Below are positions 10,813 to 22,720 of a stretch of DNA of 64,000 nt, in pieces. The notes beneath the pieces were generated by a model. That model had not been told where the DNA came from. It did no database searches and was given only the letters and a program-made list of their open reading frames with translations. This DNA comes from Euborellia annulipes (lineage: Eukaryota > Arthropoda > Insecta > Dermaptera > Anisolabididae): contig JAKCPI010004300.1 of NCBI GenBank assembly GCA_023213315.1, positions 1 through 64,000 on the forward strand, read 5' to 3'. The position numbers and the translations under genes were made by a program. The stretch's first letter is position 1. The number at the start of each line of letters is the position of its first letter.

Positions 10813-11087
10813 TAACTATTTATTTTTTTCTTCCTCCCAATTCTATTAGATTAGAGGTAAAAGTATTTTTTATAGAATAGACTTTTGGTACAATAGGTTT
10901 CACTTCATATAATAGTGATCCTTCTCCCGTACCAAGCGATATTGGCTACCAAAGAGATGCCGAAAATTACCTTAGAAAAATTATCTCAAATTGTTTTTGT
11001 TAAAATTAATTTTTATGTAAAACATAAGGAAAATAAAAGCATATTTATTTTTGCGCAATTATTGATAAAAATATTTTTTATTTGTTT

Positions 11088-11165
11088 CAAGGTCTTTTTC
11101 GGCATCTGAGACCATTTAGACTCCATTCCATTTATTTCAAAAAATTGGTAGCCAATTCAATTGAA
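11088..11165 (-). mobile_element. SINE-A tail fragment
   Basis: TCTTTTTCGGCATCTGAGACCATTTAGACTCC and GGTAGCCAATTCAATTGAAATAAAT (read in pieces) are the reverse of the SINE-A 3' part. The tRNA-like head is missing. Confidence 0.7.
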
Positions 11166-12319
11166 ATAAATTTTTTCCTCTTAAATTTTGTATTACTAAC
11201 AAGACGTCAGTGCAGATTTTTTGTATATAGACATATTTTTGTTTATAATCGTATATCAGTAATTTGTACGTAATTAAGTATTTAGAATTTCAATTTTATA
11301 AAAATGTAAAATCAATGTTGGGCGTTAAAGAGTCATTGGATGTCAATGAAGATGAATCATCACGTTTAGCATAAACTATAGAAACAAGCTGGCTAATGAA
11401 TTACAGAATGAAATACTGTTCGGGATATTTAATAATTTATTAAAAAAAAAAAAAACAAAAGCCGTCACTGTAAATAACATTTCATGTTTTATGTGGCTCT
11501 CGGACTTGATAAAATTTTTAATTTAGAAAAAAAAAGTTATTTTTAAATTTTTTACGCAAGTAAAAAGTCTTAAATCACCATTAGAATACTATTTTGATAA
11601 CGAAATATAACAAATAAAGGCTATATTGTTATTTATTACGTCTAGGAATTTAAAAATTATTTTATAATAATAATATATAGCCTAAATATTCAGGTAATAA
11701 TAAGATTGGAGGTAAAAAGAATAAATCTTAAAAAAAAATATTCATAAGAATATCCGGATTGCTGAGATTAGAATTTTTTATTAAAAAAAAAATCAAGGTT
11801 TTTTTTTTTATTAATTTAGATAATATTTATATAGTATATAAATATTATTTTCTGAATTAACTAATATTGCGAAATTGTGAAATTTTACGTTACAAAAAGA
11901 TTAATGAGAACTTCAAGATGGGTACCACACATTATATGCATTTTTACAAATTTTTGTATCATTCTTTTTTCTCAACCCCGTTTCTTTTTACTTTCTCTTA
12001 CCTATATATGTAAAATACAATAGAGTGAGAAAGTTTTGCTATCATATAAAAAATTCGATGTCAAGATTTTGATGGATATAGGCCTAACCTAAACGTTTTG
12101 AGGTCCCCTGAGTCTACAAAAGGAGATCCCGCAAATTGGTCTGTGTGTCTGTCTGTGGGTGTTTAACGATTTTAAGCATGAAAGAAATGAGCTACGAGGT
12201 TGAAATTTTATATTCCCTCCCGGACAGTTAAAATAATCTTTTGAATTAAATCGGCCAAAAAGGACTAGAACTTTACTGAAGTACTTTTTCAGTATTTTTA
12301 GATTTTCTTAAAATTAGCT

Positions 12320-12498
12320 TGAAAGATCCTCACCTGCTGAGCATCATCACGCATAGCTGCCTAATGCAAATAATATATATTTACTTGACATTTATTGGGC
12401 CCTGAAGATGGCCTCTATCGAGACCGAAACGTCGGCCCATTAAAAATATTTAAAGGAAGAAATCTGGCTGTCAGCTCTGCTCTTGCAACCCTTCCTTG
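12320..12498 (+). mobile_element. Short PLE end inserted in an R repeat
   Basis: This block interrupts the R copy at 11988-13028 and is bounded by ATTAGCT at 12313-12319 and 12499-12505, a likely target duplication. It contains the hammerhead core at 12397-12438 and ends with the TGGCTGTC-type tail seen near the other PLE ends. Confidence 0.7.
12397..12438 (+). ncRNA. Hammerhead ribozyme core in a 179-bp PLE insertion
   Basis: GGGCC (12397-12401), CTGAAGA (12402-12408), an imperfect stem II, GAAA (12426-12429), CGTC, then GGCCC (12434-12438). Stem I is five perfect G-C pairs, with bases different from the other copies. The pairing is kept although the sequence changes, which supports a selected RNA structure in the source family. 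Confidence 0.75.
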
Positions 12499-13029
12499 AT
12501 TAGCTCTAACGATTTTGATTAAAATTCATAAATCAACTATTTTTTAGGTTCCCTTTAAAAAGTAAATCAGTAAAATTTTTTGTGAAAATTGTTTGAAGTA
12601 GCCTACCCTTTACTGATGTAGTATTTCAAATTTTTCAAATTCATCTTCCAGCTCTTCCTTCCGTAGAGCCATTGTTAAATCCCTATGGGGATTTGCATGT
12701 AAATTTCGATTCTAAAGGAGGACTGTCCCCTTTGGAACTTTTCACATAGCTTTAAAAAAAAATTTTCCATTTCTTATGAAATTTTGTATTTATTTAGGAT
12801 TCTCTATTGTGTATGAAATATGAGATTAAAAATTTTGAAAAATCTATAGTTTATTTCAAGCAGTCAACTTTTAAAATACCCAGAGCCTATGGAAATTTTG
12901 AATCATTTGACTTTTTACTCTCTTAATTACTTATGAAATCAAGTTTGAAACTAAGGTACTATTGAAACCTAAATATATCTCGACATAAAAATCTGGTGTG
13001 CGTTAAGTCACACCAGATTTTTTGTTATA

Positions 13030-13860
13030 AAAAAAATGGAATTTTTGTGAAATTAAAGACAAATTTTTACATACTCATTCAGAATCGACTTTTTTTTTTA
13101 AATAATTGAAATCATCATCCATTTAATTATTTAAAATTTTAAATCATCTGAATCATTAATTTTTTTTTAAGAATTGATATTTTACAAGTTAATAAAAAAT
13201 TATCGTTGAATAAGAAATAATGAAGGAGGTGATGATGAATAAGATAAACGAGTTAAAGGGATTAAAATGGCGATCATCGGCTTGTATTTATTGGTTCGTT
13301 TGTAAGTGGCATCTGATAGGATCGTTTAGGGCTGTTGGTTTGTGTCCCCCTCCCCCCACCCAATCATCCCTTGGGATGGGAGGCCCCCGCCCTTTGGGGT
13401 CGTTGATCGCCTTTTCATTATGACAAAGGGGAGGAACCCTCAGGGACAATAAGTGTTCTCTAAATAATAGGGTTCGAATTGAGTTACAAAGTGAGAGGGC
13501 GTTACGAACAAATTAAATGGGATAGGGAAGTCATTTATCATCCTATAATATTTTACGCTGTCAGAAATTTTATTATAAAATGATGAATATTTAAATTTCA
13601 ATAAATTTTTTTACTCAATCAGATATATTACTTCGAAACATTTGCTCTTCAAATAAAAGGAAATTTTCGGCGCCATATATTTCAACTACCGAGAAGGAAA
13701 CTTGAATTACAACAGACTTTATTATTTAATTGAAGATTGATGTGTGATGCCGAGAAACATACAATTAAAAAACCGCCACCACGCTGTCTTTTCGGCAAGG
13801 ATGTAGGGAGGAAAAACAAAAAACAAGATTCTTTTATTTTTTCCCAATTGAGTTTTATTC
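13030..13860. other. Unique sequence island
   Basis: 13200-13540 is not repeated in the window and is richer in GC than its flanks (GGCGATCATCGGCTTGTATT; TTTATTGG). A 67-codon frame is present without homology I can see. It might be a conserved non-coding element. Confidence 0.35.
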
Positions 13861-13866
13861 AGGAAT

Positions 13867-14170
13867 AAAACTCAATTCCGCCTTTGGCGGGGCTTTCCGT
13901 CTAGCCAGGGGGCTGCGCCCTCTGGACCCCCTTGCTCGCCTACTTATATACATACCGGTACATACATTTTCCCTTTTCATTTTTATATGTAGAGATTATT
14001 TTAGCGGTTAATTATTCATGAACTTAAGATTTTTTGTGAATCATATCCTTTCCGGGACTCTCCCGGTACACAGACAAAAAATTTACGCCGATATTTTAGA
14101 ATTCAAAATGTAAATAAATAAAAAAAATCGTAAACATGGGTAAATATTTATATTTTGTTACCATGACGCT
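13867..14170 (-). mobile_element. Second Helitron-like copy, minus strand
   Basis: Reverse of the 2041-2170 and 2685-2820 sequences joined without the gap seen there: CCATGTTTACG block, GAGAGTCCCGG, AATTAACCGCTAAAATAA, then CATATAAAAATGAAAAGGG and the CCCCCTGGCTAGACGG part. The terminal hairpin is incomplete (CGCCAAAGGCGG), so the CTAG end is lost. Confidence 0.5.
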
Positions 14171-14439
14171 ATCCCTGAGGCCTGATTGGTTGTTTCACAC
14201 ATCGGACACGGTCTTAGGCAATTATAATATAGTATGATGATAAAATAAAATCTTTTTTTTTATATATTTAAAAATTTTACTATTTTTATTTATTTATTCA
14301 TTTAAAATATTAAAAATGTATTACGTATTCAATTTATTTTATTTAAAAAAAAATTATCTTTCTCTTTTATATTATTTTCATTATTGAAATTAAAAATAGA
14401 TCCAACAATCAAACCGGTTTCTTTCAATTACACAAACAC

Positions 14440-14698
14440 TTGCACTTCGGGAGAGTTCGGCTTTGTTCGGTAGTGAGACGACGACGACGAAGACGACTGC
14501 GCCGGCGCGCCGCGGCGGTGGCTGCGCTGTCGACGCCGCCTCAGTAAGCCTGAAGCTTGTGATCCCGTTACTTCTATTTATTCTCATCTCATCAAATAAT
14601 GTTTCCTTCCTCAACAATCCACGATACCGACACATCACCTGATGATATTCATAGTGTTCCATGCCTGCTCCTTTCTTTTTCATCCTCGATATCACCAG
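14440..14698 (+). promoter_or_regulatory. CpG-rich island and possible first exon
   Basis: 14440-14550 is by far the most CpG-rich stretch in its surroundings (GACGACGACG, GCGCCGGCGCGCCGCGG). On the plus strand an ATG at 14599 opens a frame MFPSSTIHDTDTSPDD... of 33 codons that runs to a consensus donor CCAG/GTAAAC at 14698/14699. On the minus strand the same DNA gives a 101-codon frame with another possible donor (CATCAG/GTGATG). The window shows no partner exon, so strand and coding status are open. A TSS-proximal region of an unknown gene is the best reading. Confidence 0.33.
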
Positions 14699-15044
14699 GT
14701 AAACCGACGTTTTGATTAATTAAACAGAAATAATAAAGAGAGAAACATTCTGATTGTTGGTTGATCCAAGTGTCGCTTTCCCTCGCTTGGCTTGGGACAG
14801 TCCGAGACAAAAAGAAGTGAACTCATCTTTTTTTTTTTTTTTTTATCTATTATAATTTGTATTTTAAATTATTTTTATGAAATCTCTATATATATAAAGA
14901 GAGAATATAGAATAAATATAGAATCAATCCTATTGATTCTTTTTTTTCTTAATTTATAACATATAAAATTAGCCTAATATAAAATGGAAAAAATTTATAT
15001 TTTATACTACACCTCTTGGTTTTATTGTTAAATGTAAAGATATT

Positions 15045-15170
15045 AATACTCGATACTAATTGGTATCGATACTTTTTTTCTGATACTTTACTGGTATCGA
15101 TACTTGCCTTTCAATACGATATCAAGTACAAGTATCGATACTTTTTTTTCGATACCACATTCCTACTCGT
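15045..15170. repeat. Cluster of GTATCGATAC palindromes
   Basis: TATCGATAC or one-mismatch forms occur about six times within 125 bp. This is typical of the inside of some hAT-like MITEs. The 8-mer TATCGATA is also the DRE motif bound by Dref in flies. Ends of a mobile element were not found. Confidence 0.55.
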
Positions 15171-15237
15171 CTTTAAAAAATTTTCTCAAAAAAAAAAAAA
15201 AAAAAAAAACCCAGCTCCAGCTCGGTCAACCCGGAAC

Positions 15238-15352
15238 TTTTAATTAATTGGTAGCCAATTCATTTGAGATAAATTTTTGTAGCATTTGACCCCAGACCCC
15301 TAGCACAATAGGCAAGAACCCCACCACTGTGTTACGGTCCAGGGGCCTTGTT
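15238..15352 (-). mobile_element. SINE-A copy
   Basis: Minus strand: CCGTAACACAGTGGTGGGGTT (A-box region), TTGTGCTAGGGGTCTGGGGTC, then AATTGGCTACCAATTAATTAA. The 3' tail (TAAATGGCC..GATGCCGAAAAA) is absent. Confidence 0.7.
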
Positions 15353-15581
15353 ATTGATTTAATACCGGTACTGTTTGTATTTTTGTTCTATTTTTTCTTA
15401 AACATTAATCTTTATTGTTGATCTTTGGTTAATATGTAAATAATTCAGACAATGAGTGGGTGTTGAAGATGGGTCCTTTTAACACCCTAACGTCGCTTAG
15501 ATATATTTCGTGAGAAAGGTTTCAAAGGGTTGTTGTATGTTTCCATATGGACCAAGTGACCAAATTAGGAATTGAGTCATC

Positions 15582-15612
<31 letters not shown>

Positions 15613-16403
15613 AATCACCTCGAACGTAATAAATTTTAATAAACTCGTTTTGTATCCAAAAAATTTACTACAATTTAAATCAAGTGATTAGTGAAGACGA
15701 ATTTTTTTTTTTCTGAAAGCAAGCCGATATATTAATATTGCTGCTAATTGAGCCCTGCTGGCCTCGGAGCTATTTTATGGGGTGCTAAACGAGCATCCCT
15801 TTTTTGGGGGGATTTCGACTAACGATTGCTTTCCTGCCCCTTTTTTTCTAGGCTATTTATCACCCGCGACTGATTCCCAGAACCTTAAATCAGACAACCA
15901 GGCATTTGGGGTCTTCTCTCCTTTCAAATTCTTAGATTTCACAATAAAGAAAAAAAAAAACTTGTTCGGTCTTCATTAAACATTTTAAGTGGTAAAAAAT
16001 TCTGATTGTATAGGAATTATTTCTAAAAAAGTAAAAGAAATTATAATTTCTTTATTAGACAAAATCATAAAGGCACAAGATTAAATTGTTTACATTCAAA
16101 ATAAAATTTTTTTTTTATATTAAAGAATTCAGATAGACCTTGGATCCGCCACTGTCGACATCTGAGAAGAGAATAAGATTAACCGTTTAATGAATAGTTA
16201 AATAAAAAAAAAAATATTTTTTTTCTTATAAAATCTTTTTCGCCATCGAGGCTTATAAATTTTTCTTTAGATAGTAGTCTAGGCCAGCTATTCTCAACCT
16301 CTGGTTCGGCTGACCATCAGTGAAGAGAATTCATCGTTGGCACTAGTTGAAAAGATCTTAAATTTAATTAAATTCTCATAAATAACTAAAACTAGGTTAA
16401 TTC

Positions 16404-16637
16404 GCTCAGGGGCTCACATCTTGTGGGTACGTGGATGGCGACCACGAGCTGCCCGAGCTGGTACAGGCAGTACTTCAGTTCTTTGTATGTCTTTCTCTTT
16501 TCAACAGGCGTCAGACCGTGCGACAGGCCGGCCTGTCCTATTTCTTTCGGTCGCAAAAACGCCTGATAGGGTTGGAGGGAAAAAGTGAGGTCCGCCGACC
16601 CCGCATCGCGGGAATAAGGCGAGGACAGAAGAAGAAG
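16404..16637 (+). mobile_element. SINE-C copy (GCTCAGGGG... to AGAAGAAG)
   Basis: One of four long copies in the window. Common landmarks are GTGGGTACGTGGATGGCGACC, GGCGTCAGACCGTGCGAC, GCAAAAACGCCTGATAGG and a 3' end GACAGAAGAAGAAG. Reading frames in it (69-127 codons) are conserved only because the DNA is a repeat; they contain different stops in different copies. Confidence 0.82.
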
Positions 16638-16859
16638 TGAGAAAGTATTGTTCATTCTATCTACTGGACGATAGCCAATTCACGGAAAATAAATTTTTAT
16701 CGTTTGTAACGGGAAGCTCTGACCTCTATGCAATTAAATAATTTCAAATACATTTTCTCTAAAATAGAGATTCCCAGATTTTTTCCTTACTCCTTTGAGG
16801 CGTATTCCATCAAATTGTACCATTTTTATTATTTTATTGTTTTTTTTACTCTCTTCTAT

Positions 16860-16970
16860 TGTTTTTTTAATTATGTGGTATCTCTTTGCGATGGCCTAGA
16901 CAAGGAACCGAAACGTCAGCCCAGTATGGCTTAAAAAAAATACATTTAGCTGCTTATCCTAAAATCTAGA
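16860..16970 (+). repeat. Degenerate PLE end with hammerhead relic
   Basis: GATGGCCTAGAC...ACCGAAACGTCAGCCC at 16888-16925 matches the second half of the 5151-5189 ribozyme. The first strand of the core (CTGAAGA) has decayed to TTTGCGA. The downstream motif TTAGCTGC is kept. Confidence 0.6.
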
Positions 16971-17490
16971 AAATGATTTTAAAAAATAAAAAACCTCTCG
17001 TCGTCAGTTTAGAAATATTGCTTCTTCTTTTTTCTTATCTTAAAAAAAAAAGATGTCTCTGAACCCTAATTTAATTTAGAATCTAATTGAATTGAATAAA
17101 TTTCGTTGAGATGAAAAGAAAATAATCACCGGTCAATAAACGAAAATCAATCTGAATGATCTCCAGCTCCAGGTGAAAACGAAATACAAACAAATAATTG
17201 TAAGGTCCTTAATTAGAAGAAACTTAGGATAAGTGATATAGTAGAGTTTCTTTATCACCTGCTGCTGCTTCTGGAGCTCTGAGAAAGAGATAAATAATTA
17301 AAATATTTCAACGTAAATTAAATTCAATTAAAAATAGAAAAAAAAGTCTATAAAAATGATTTAAATTAAAGCCAAAGAATTTTAATATTGTATATCTTTT
17401 TTTTAGAATCTCTATATATTTCAACAAAATAATTAATATAAAATTTACCGCACTCTTTATGAAGGACTGAGTTTTTATAGATAAAATATT

Positions 17491-18162
17491 TGATGTGACT
17501 GGTCGCACCAGATTTTTTTGTGTCGAGATATTTTTAGTTTCCTTATAGCACATTAGTTCCAAACTGGTAAATATTAATTGCTTGAAATAAACTATGGTTA
17601 TTTTTCAAAATTTGGATATTTTATACCGAATAGAGAACTCTAAATAAATAAAAAAATTCATAAGAATTGGAATTTTTTTTTTTTAATGTGTAAAAAGTTC
17701 CAAAGGGAACCAACCGATCCTTTTTTTAATCAAAATTAACATTCAAATCCATATAGGGATTTAACATTGACCCTATGGAAGGAAGAGCCGGATAATGAAT
17801 TTAAAAAAAAATGTCCTCACAGACACACACTAACACACACAGACCAATTTGCGGGACCCACTTTTTTGGAATCAGAGGACCTCAAAACATGTATATCTAT
17901 CTATCAAAATCTCGACATCGAATTTTTGACATGATCGCAATACTTTCTCTCTCTATATATATATCATATATAGGGTAAGAGAAAGTAAAAATCTGAAATA
18001 CTACATCAGCAAAGGGTACTTTAAACAATTTTCACGAAAAATTTTACTGATATACTTTTTAAAGAGCATCTAAAAAATAGTTAAATTTTGAATTTTAATC
18101 AAAATCGTTACAGCCCATTTTGAGAAAATCGAAAAAATCTGAAAAAGCACTTCAGTAAAGTA
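17491..18162 (-). repeat. Family R, two partial minus-strand units
   Basis: 17491-17976 runs from GTCGCACCAGATTTTTTTG to GGGTAAGAGAAAGTAAA, a unit missing its middle. 17977-18162 is the middle part of another unit (ACTACATCAGC, AAATCGTTACAGCCC). The second is broken by the MITE at 18163 and ends at 18474-18500. Confidence 0.75.
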
Positions 18163-18471
18163 CCCGAATAAAAATGATTAAAAATGATCGAGGGATCCAC
18201 ACGCCCGTAGCAGGTTTGCATAGTGAACCTTTAGGGACACACAGGGATACACACGCCCAACAGGGAACATAGGCATACACAAGCCCGCACCAGGGACACA
18301 CATTTTTCTTCTGGTCACTTTTGATCTACTGTGAGTGTCCCTGGTGCGGGCGTGTGAATCCCTGACTGTCACTTGTGGGGCGTGTATTTCCCCGTGTGTT
18401 CTAAATGTTCACTAGGCAGACTAGTGCGGGCGTGTGGATCCCTCGATCATTTTTAATCATTTTTACTCGGG
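18163..18471. mobile_element. Palindromic MITE with TA target duplication, in an R repeat
   Basis: CCCGAATAAAAATGATTAAA at the left end and TTTAATCATTTTTACTCGGG at the right, flanked by TA (18161-18162 and 18472-18473). Inside are several inverted GTGTCCCTGGTGCGGGCGTG segments. TA duplication suggests Tc1/mariner-type transposition. Confidence 0.75.
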
Positions 18472-18519
18472 TATTTCATATATAAGTAAGAGAAAGTAAT
18501 AAATATCAAGTACCTTTTT

Positions 18520-20140
18520 ATTAGATACATTCGGTTAATTTTTTGGGAATAAGTAAATGGAACAGTATAAGTTGGAAACCACTGCAATATAGAATTATTT
18601 AATTCTCTCTTTCTGAATTTCAAGAGAATTCCCTAAAGCCAGACAGATAAACAACTAAACAAGCAACATCAAGCTCATTTGTCAACATATTTTTGAATAT
18701 TATATTTGAAATTTAAATTCAAAGCAATAAAATCTTGCATCTAAAAGCATAAGTGAGCCTTTTGATGGGAAAATTAAATTTCTCACTTGAGAATTCTTTT
18801 CACGACCATGTTAATGGCCATTATATAGTTTCGATGCGTTAAGAACTTCCGAGCGGGTCCTAAACGTGGCCGCCATTTAGAATCGTTTCTAAATAAAAAA
18901 AATAAATAAAAAATTGGTTGGAAATTTCCTCAACAGATCCTTTTTTTGATAACGCCTCTAGAAAAAAATATTTTATTCATATTCAATCCTATAATGTTTT
19001 TATAATAAAAGACGAATGATTTTCAATTATTTACATCAATTTGATTGCCTTCTGGTGGTCGGTGATAGATTTCTCGGAGGACATGAAATGACAACCACGT
19101 GTTATGGTGGTGAATATGAAGAAGTGGTTGTCTTCGTGGGAGCGACTGTATTTATAGAAATAAATCACGAACAGCTTCGGTGGTCCCGGGAATTTTTTTA
19201 GAACAAAAGAGGGTTCAATCCGATTGCTGGTCACATCGTCGGGATTAAATGACGACAGTTAGATTGATGGGGATTATAAAAAGGGGATGAGAGAATAAGG
19301 GAGAGATAATATCGATATTATCTTCCCAATAGATATAATTTATTATTTAGTAAAAAAAAATTCTATACTTCAACAGTTAATAAATTTGAAACTCCCTTTA
19401 CTTTGTCTAAATTCTAATTGCATTTCCTTAATGAAGTGTAAATAAATTCTTAAAATTTCAAAATAAAAATCCTTATTTATGTCTTGTTAGAGATCAACCA
19501 TTTTATTTATTCTGATTCTGTCCGTCAAGTTATTTATATAAATAGACAATACTTTCTCTACTTGGTTATTTATTTAAATTGTTTTTTATTTTTTTTATTT
19601 TAAATCCTCTGCAGTCTATAATTATATAAATAAATAACATGCAAATTGAATTTAAAATAAAAAAAAATCACTTAATAGAGAAAATAGTAATTTGCATTCT
19701 GAGAATTTTGACGTTATCAAACAAAATAAATGACTTTGTTTATTTGCTATTTGTTATCTAATTAAAATAAAAACGTATATTTTGAATCATAACAAGTGCT
19801 ATTTATGAATTTCATTTTGAAATTTGTCTTCGTTTCGGACACAAAGGTTCTTCAAAATATTCAATGAAATTTTTTTTTATTTTGAAAGGATTTTTTTTCG
19901 ATAGAAAGTAAATACACAATAATTAGCCTGAGTATTTAGTTACACAGGATTGTTAGAAATTAACGAACTTGTTCAGGGATAGTCAAACGATTATAAAAGT
20001 CCTCTCTTGGGTTCTGATGCGAAATCTCAACCCAAAAAAATCTGGTGTCAATACAAAGAGGTTAACTTTCGATTATTGAAGGGACAAAGTACTCTCTGTA
20101 CTTTGGAACTAGTCAACTTGATTTTTGGACTCATGGAATT
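18520..20140. other. Unique AT-rich DNA with one possible regulatory island
   Basis: 19010-19270 is non-repetitive, contains CACGTG and GGTGGTGAATATGAAGAAG, and has overlapping short frames on both strands. The rest is AT-rich without features. Confidence 0.35.
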
Positions 20141-20147
20141 ATTTTTA

Positions 20148-20712
20148 CTTTTTACTCTTTAATTTTTACTCTATATATATATTAATATATATAGAGAGAA
20201 AGTATTGGTTTCATGTCAAAAATTCGATGTCGAGATTTTGATGGATTTACGTTTTCAGGTCCTCTGAATCCAAAAAAAAAAGTGGTTTTCGCAACATGAT
20301 CTGTCTGTCTGTGAACAAAATATCTCAAGAACGAAAAGAGCTAGGAGATTAAAATTTTATATTTAAGTTAGGCACCTCTCTGGCTCGTGACACGAAGCTT
20401 TTGAACAAAGAGTACTTAAAGACGCCAAAGACTACTAGTACTTTACTGATATACTTTTTCTGTTTTTTTCGATTTTCTCAAAATTCGCTTTAAAGATTTT
20501 GATTTAAATTCATAAATCAATTATTTTTTAGATTCTCTTTAAATTGTATATTCTCATTTTGCTCTCAAAATTGTTTGAAGATCACTTTACTCTTGTACTT
20601 CTTAGTAAAGATAGGAAAAATGGTTGTCAAATTTTCCCATATTTATACATCTTGAATGCTAATTTATTGGCGAAAACTAAATACAGTATATGTCGCACCA
20701 GATTTTTTTTAT
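20148..20712 (+). repeat. Family R copy
   Basis: Starts with an AT-rich hairpin and GAGAGAAAGTATTGG, has ATTCGATGTCGAGATTTTG, GAACGAAAAGAGCTAGGAG, and ends GTCGCACCAGATTTTTTTT. Middle shortened relative to the copy at 45376. Confidence 0.72.
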
Positions 20713-22256
20713 TACATAATTAGGCGCTCATCTTGATTAAAATATCATTAATGAAGGAAAATTAAATAAAATATTGTTCAATGTTATAAAAAGTTATTTT
20801 TCTCTTTTTAATGCATTTTATATTAAAGCGTTTTTTTTTTCATTCTTGACATTTTGACCGTGTTAGACTAATTCATTTTTATCTGTTTCTTCCTGTTTTC
20901 TTCTCTTCTTATATTGTAAGCTGATGCTTCATTGATCTTAGCTTTTCATTTCTTCGAAATACTTCCTCTCGTCCATCCACTTTACTCTTTTTGGCAAACC
21001 TTGACCCATTTATGGGATATCTTGGATTTTGCATACTTGATAAATAATGGGGTATTTCATGAAAATTGAAATGTTTCAACAAATTTAAAAGTTTTAAGTT
21101 TTAATGGCTCTTGCTTTCAATCAGAAATTTTTATAAAGTTAAAATTGATCCATTTGGTAAAAACACCCTTTATATGGACACCCTTATTATCTTCTATTCA
21201 TCCACCCTTTTCATAACATTTCATTAAAAAATATATTTGGAATTTTTTAATATCTATTTTATTATACTTCTATTTTCTTTGGATTTTATGATTTCTCATT
21301 GTATACCATTTTAAAGGTATTTTTATTTATTATAATTATAGACAGCCTGTGTCTCAAAATGATAGTTTTTTTTTTTACTTTATTAATATAAATAATTAAT
21401 TGCTTTTATTATCAAAAATCCCACCCCTTGAGTCTGCGGGCTCCAGCTTAGGGGCAAATATCATCAATTTCCTCACAGGTGGTGGCTTTTTTTTTAAATT
21501 AATTTTTTATTGACTAGAGCAATTAGATATAACATCTTTTTATAAAACCAAACAACCGGCACTGATTGAGATTTGATTTTAAAATCATAAAGCCAGCCGG
21601 ATCTGATTAAATCAAAAATTCTTTTCAAGCAGGTGAAGTAACTACCATAAAATGGAAAATTCACTTAAATTCGATTTATCAATCATTAAATCGTTAACTC
21701 TAATAAATAAAACAATTTTCATAAAAATTTTTTTTTATTTTTAAGAGTAATTTCTTAATCTAACGTAATTAATAGGATTTTAATTTTCAATGTGGGAGGT
21801 AGCTTTTGCATTAGCCCGTAGTTTTTTTTTTTATTTTTTTTTAAGATAATTTTTGTGATTATTTTTTTTTCTTACAATTAATTTCTTTTATTAATTATCA
21901 TACTAGACTCCCCAGATGCCGGATATTTTTTACTTTCTAAAATACGAAATATATTAAGAAAGAGTATTGTAATCATAAAAAAATCGAGATTTGCTAATTC
22001 TTGGCCTTTGGACCACCCTGAGTACAAATAAATATTTTTGGAATTATGTGTACTACTTCCAGTTGAACACGATTTCTTAAAAATGCAAACAGATGGATCA
22101 ATAAAATTTGGTGTATACTTCATACACTAAAATTGTAGATCTGTATCAACTTAAATACTGGAAGTAGAATCAAGTTTTTTCAAAAGTTTTGAATTTTTAC
22201 CATGTTATGATAAATTATACTATTTTAATAAGTTTTTATTCTTTTACGTTTTACTA

Positions 22257-22548
22257 AGGGAGCGTACATGTATTACGTAACGCAATTTGGGGGGAGGGAG
22301 GGTCTCGTAAAACGTTACCATGCGTTACAAGGGGGGAGGGGGTTGAACAACGCGTTACCTAACTGGTATTTTAGCGACTTTCCGATACTTTGGGCAACGT
22401 AATTGTGGCTTTTAGATAAAATTGCCACTTGAGCGTTACGTAACGTCTAGGGGGGAGGGTCCAGTAAAATGTTACGGCGCGTTACATGGGGGGAGGGAGG
22501 GTCAAAAATATTCAAAAATTGCGTTACGTAATACTTGTACGCTCCCTA
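22257..22548. mobile_element. MITE with GGGAGCGTAC ends and repeated GTTACG
   Basis: Ends TAAGGGAGCGTACATGTATT and the inverse AATACTTGTACGCTCCCTAA. Inside, GCGTTACGTAACG-like words recur and G-runs (GGGGGGAGGG) occur four times. Similar to arthropod MITEs starting AGGG.GCGTAC; superfamily not certain. Confidence 0.75.
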
Positions 22549-22611
22549 ATGAGCTTTTGAAATAAACCACTAAACAAAAAGAACATTCCCGCTAATTTTG
22601 TAAAAGAGTCC

Positions 22612-22720
22612 TCGGGCCGAGGTGTAGTTGGTAGCGTGTTGGCCTTCTGTACCAAGGGTCGCGGACCACCAGGCAGTCCGATGATTTAATTTAAGCCATT
22701 TGGATACCAAATTTTATTTA
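22612..22720 (+). mobile_element. SINE-A head
   Basis: TCGGGCCGAGGTGTAGTTGG (A box), TAGCGTGTTGGCC, GGGTCGCGGACC (B-box position). A detached SINE-A tail in the other orientation is at 22870-22910 (TTTTTGGCATCTGAAGCC). Confidence 0.65.

Larger units (their letters stand above)
11988..13028 (+). repeat. Family R, long copy carrying a PLE insertion
   Basis: Begins TTACTTTCTCTTACC, has ATTCGATGTCAAGATTTTG, GAGGTCCCCTGAGTC, GGTCTGTGTGTCTG, ATGAGCTACGAGGTTGAAAT, ACTTTACTGAAGTACTTTTTCAG, and ends at the short palindrome AAAATCTGGTGTG...CACACCAGATTTT (12987-13023). A 179-bp PLE end (12320-12498) is inserted. No coding. Confidence 0.82.

Noticed and set aside
10496..10880. 94- and 122-codon frames on opposite strands
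   Set aside because: They overlap a hAT MITE with perfect target duplication and follow from its internal direct repeat.
14390..14695. 101-codon minus-strand frame as a gene
   Set aside because: Its length comes from the CpG-rich patch, which has few stops; the opposite strand offers an equally good exon model, so neither is asserted as CDS.
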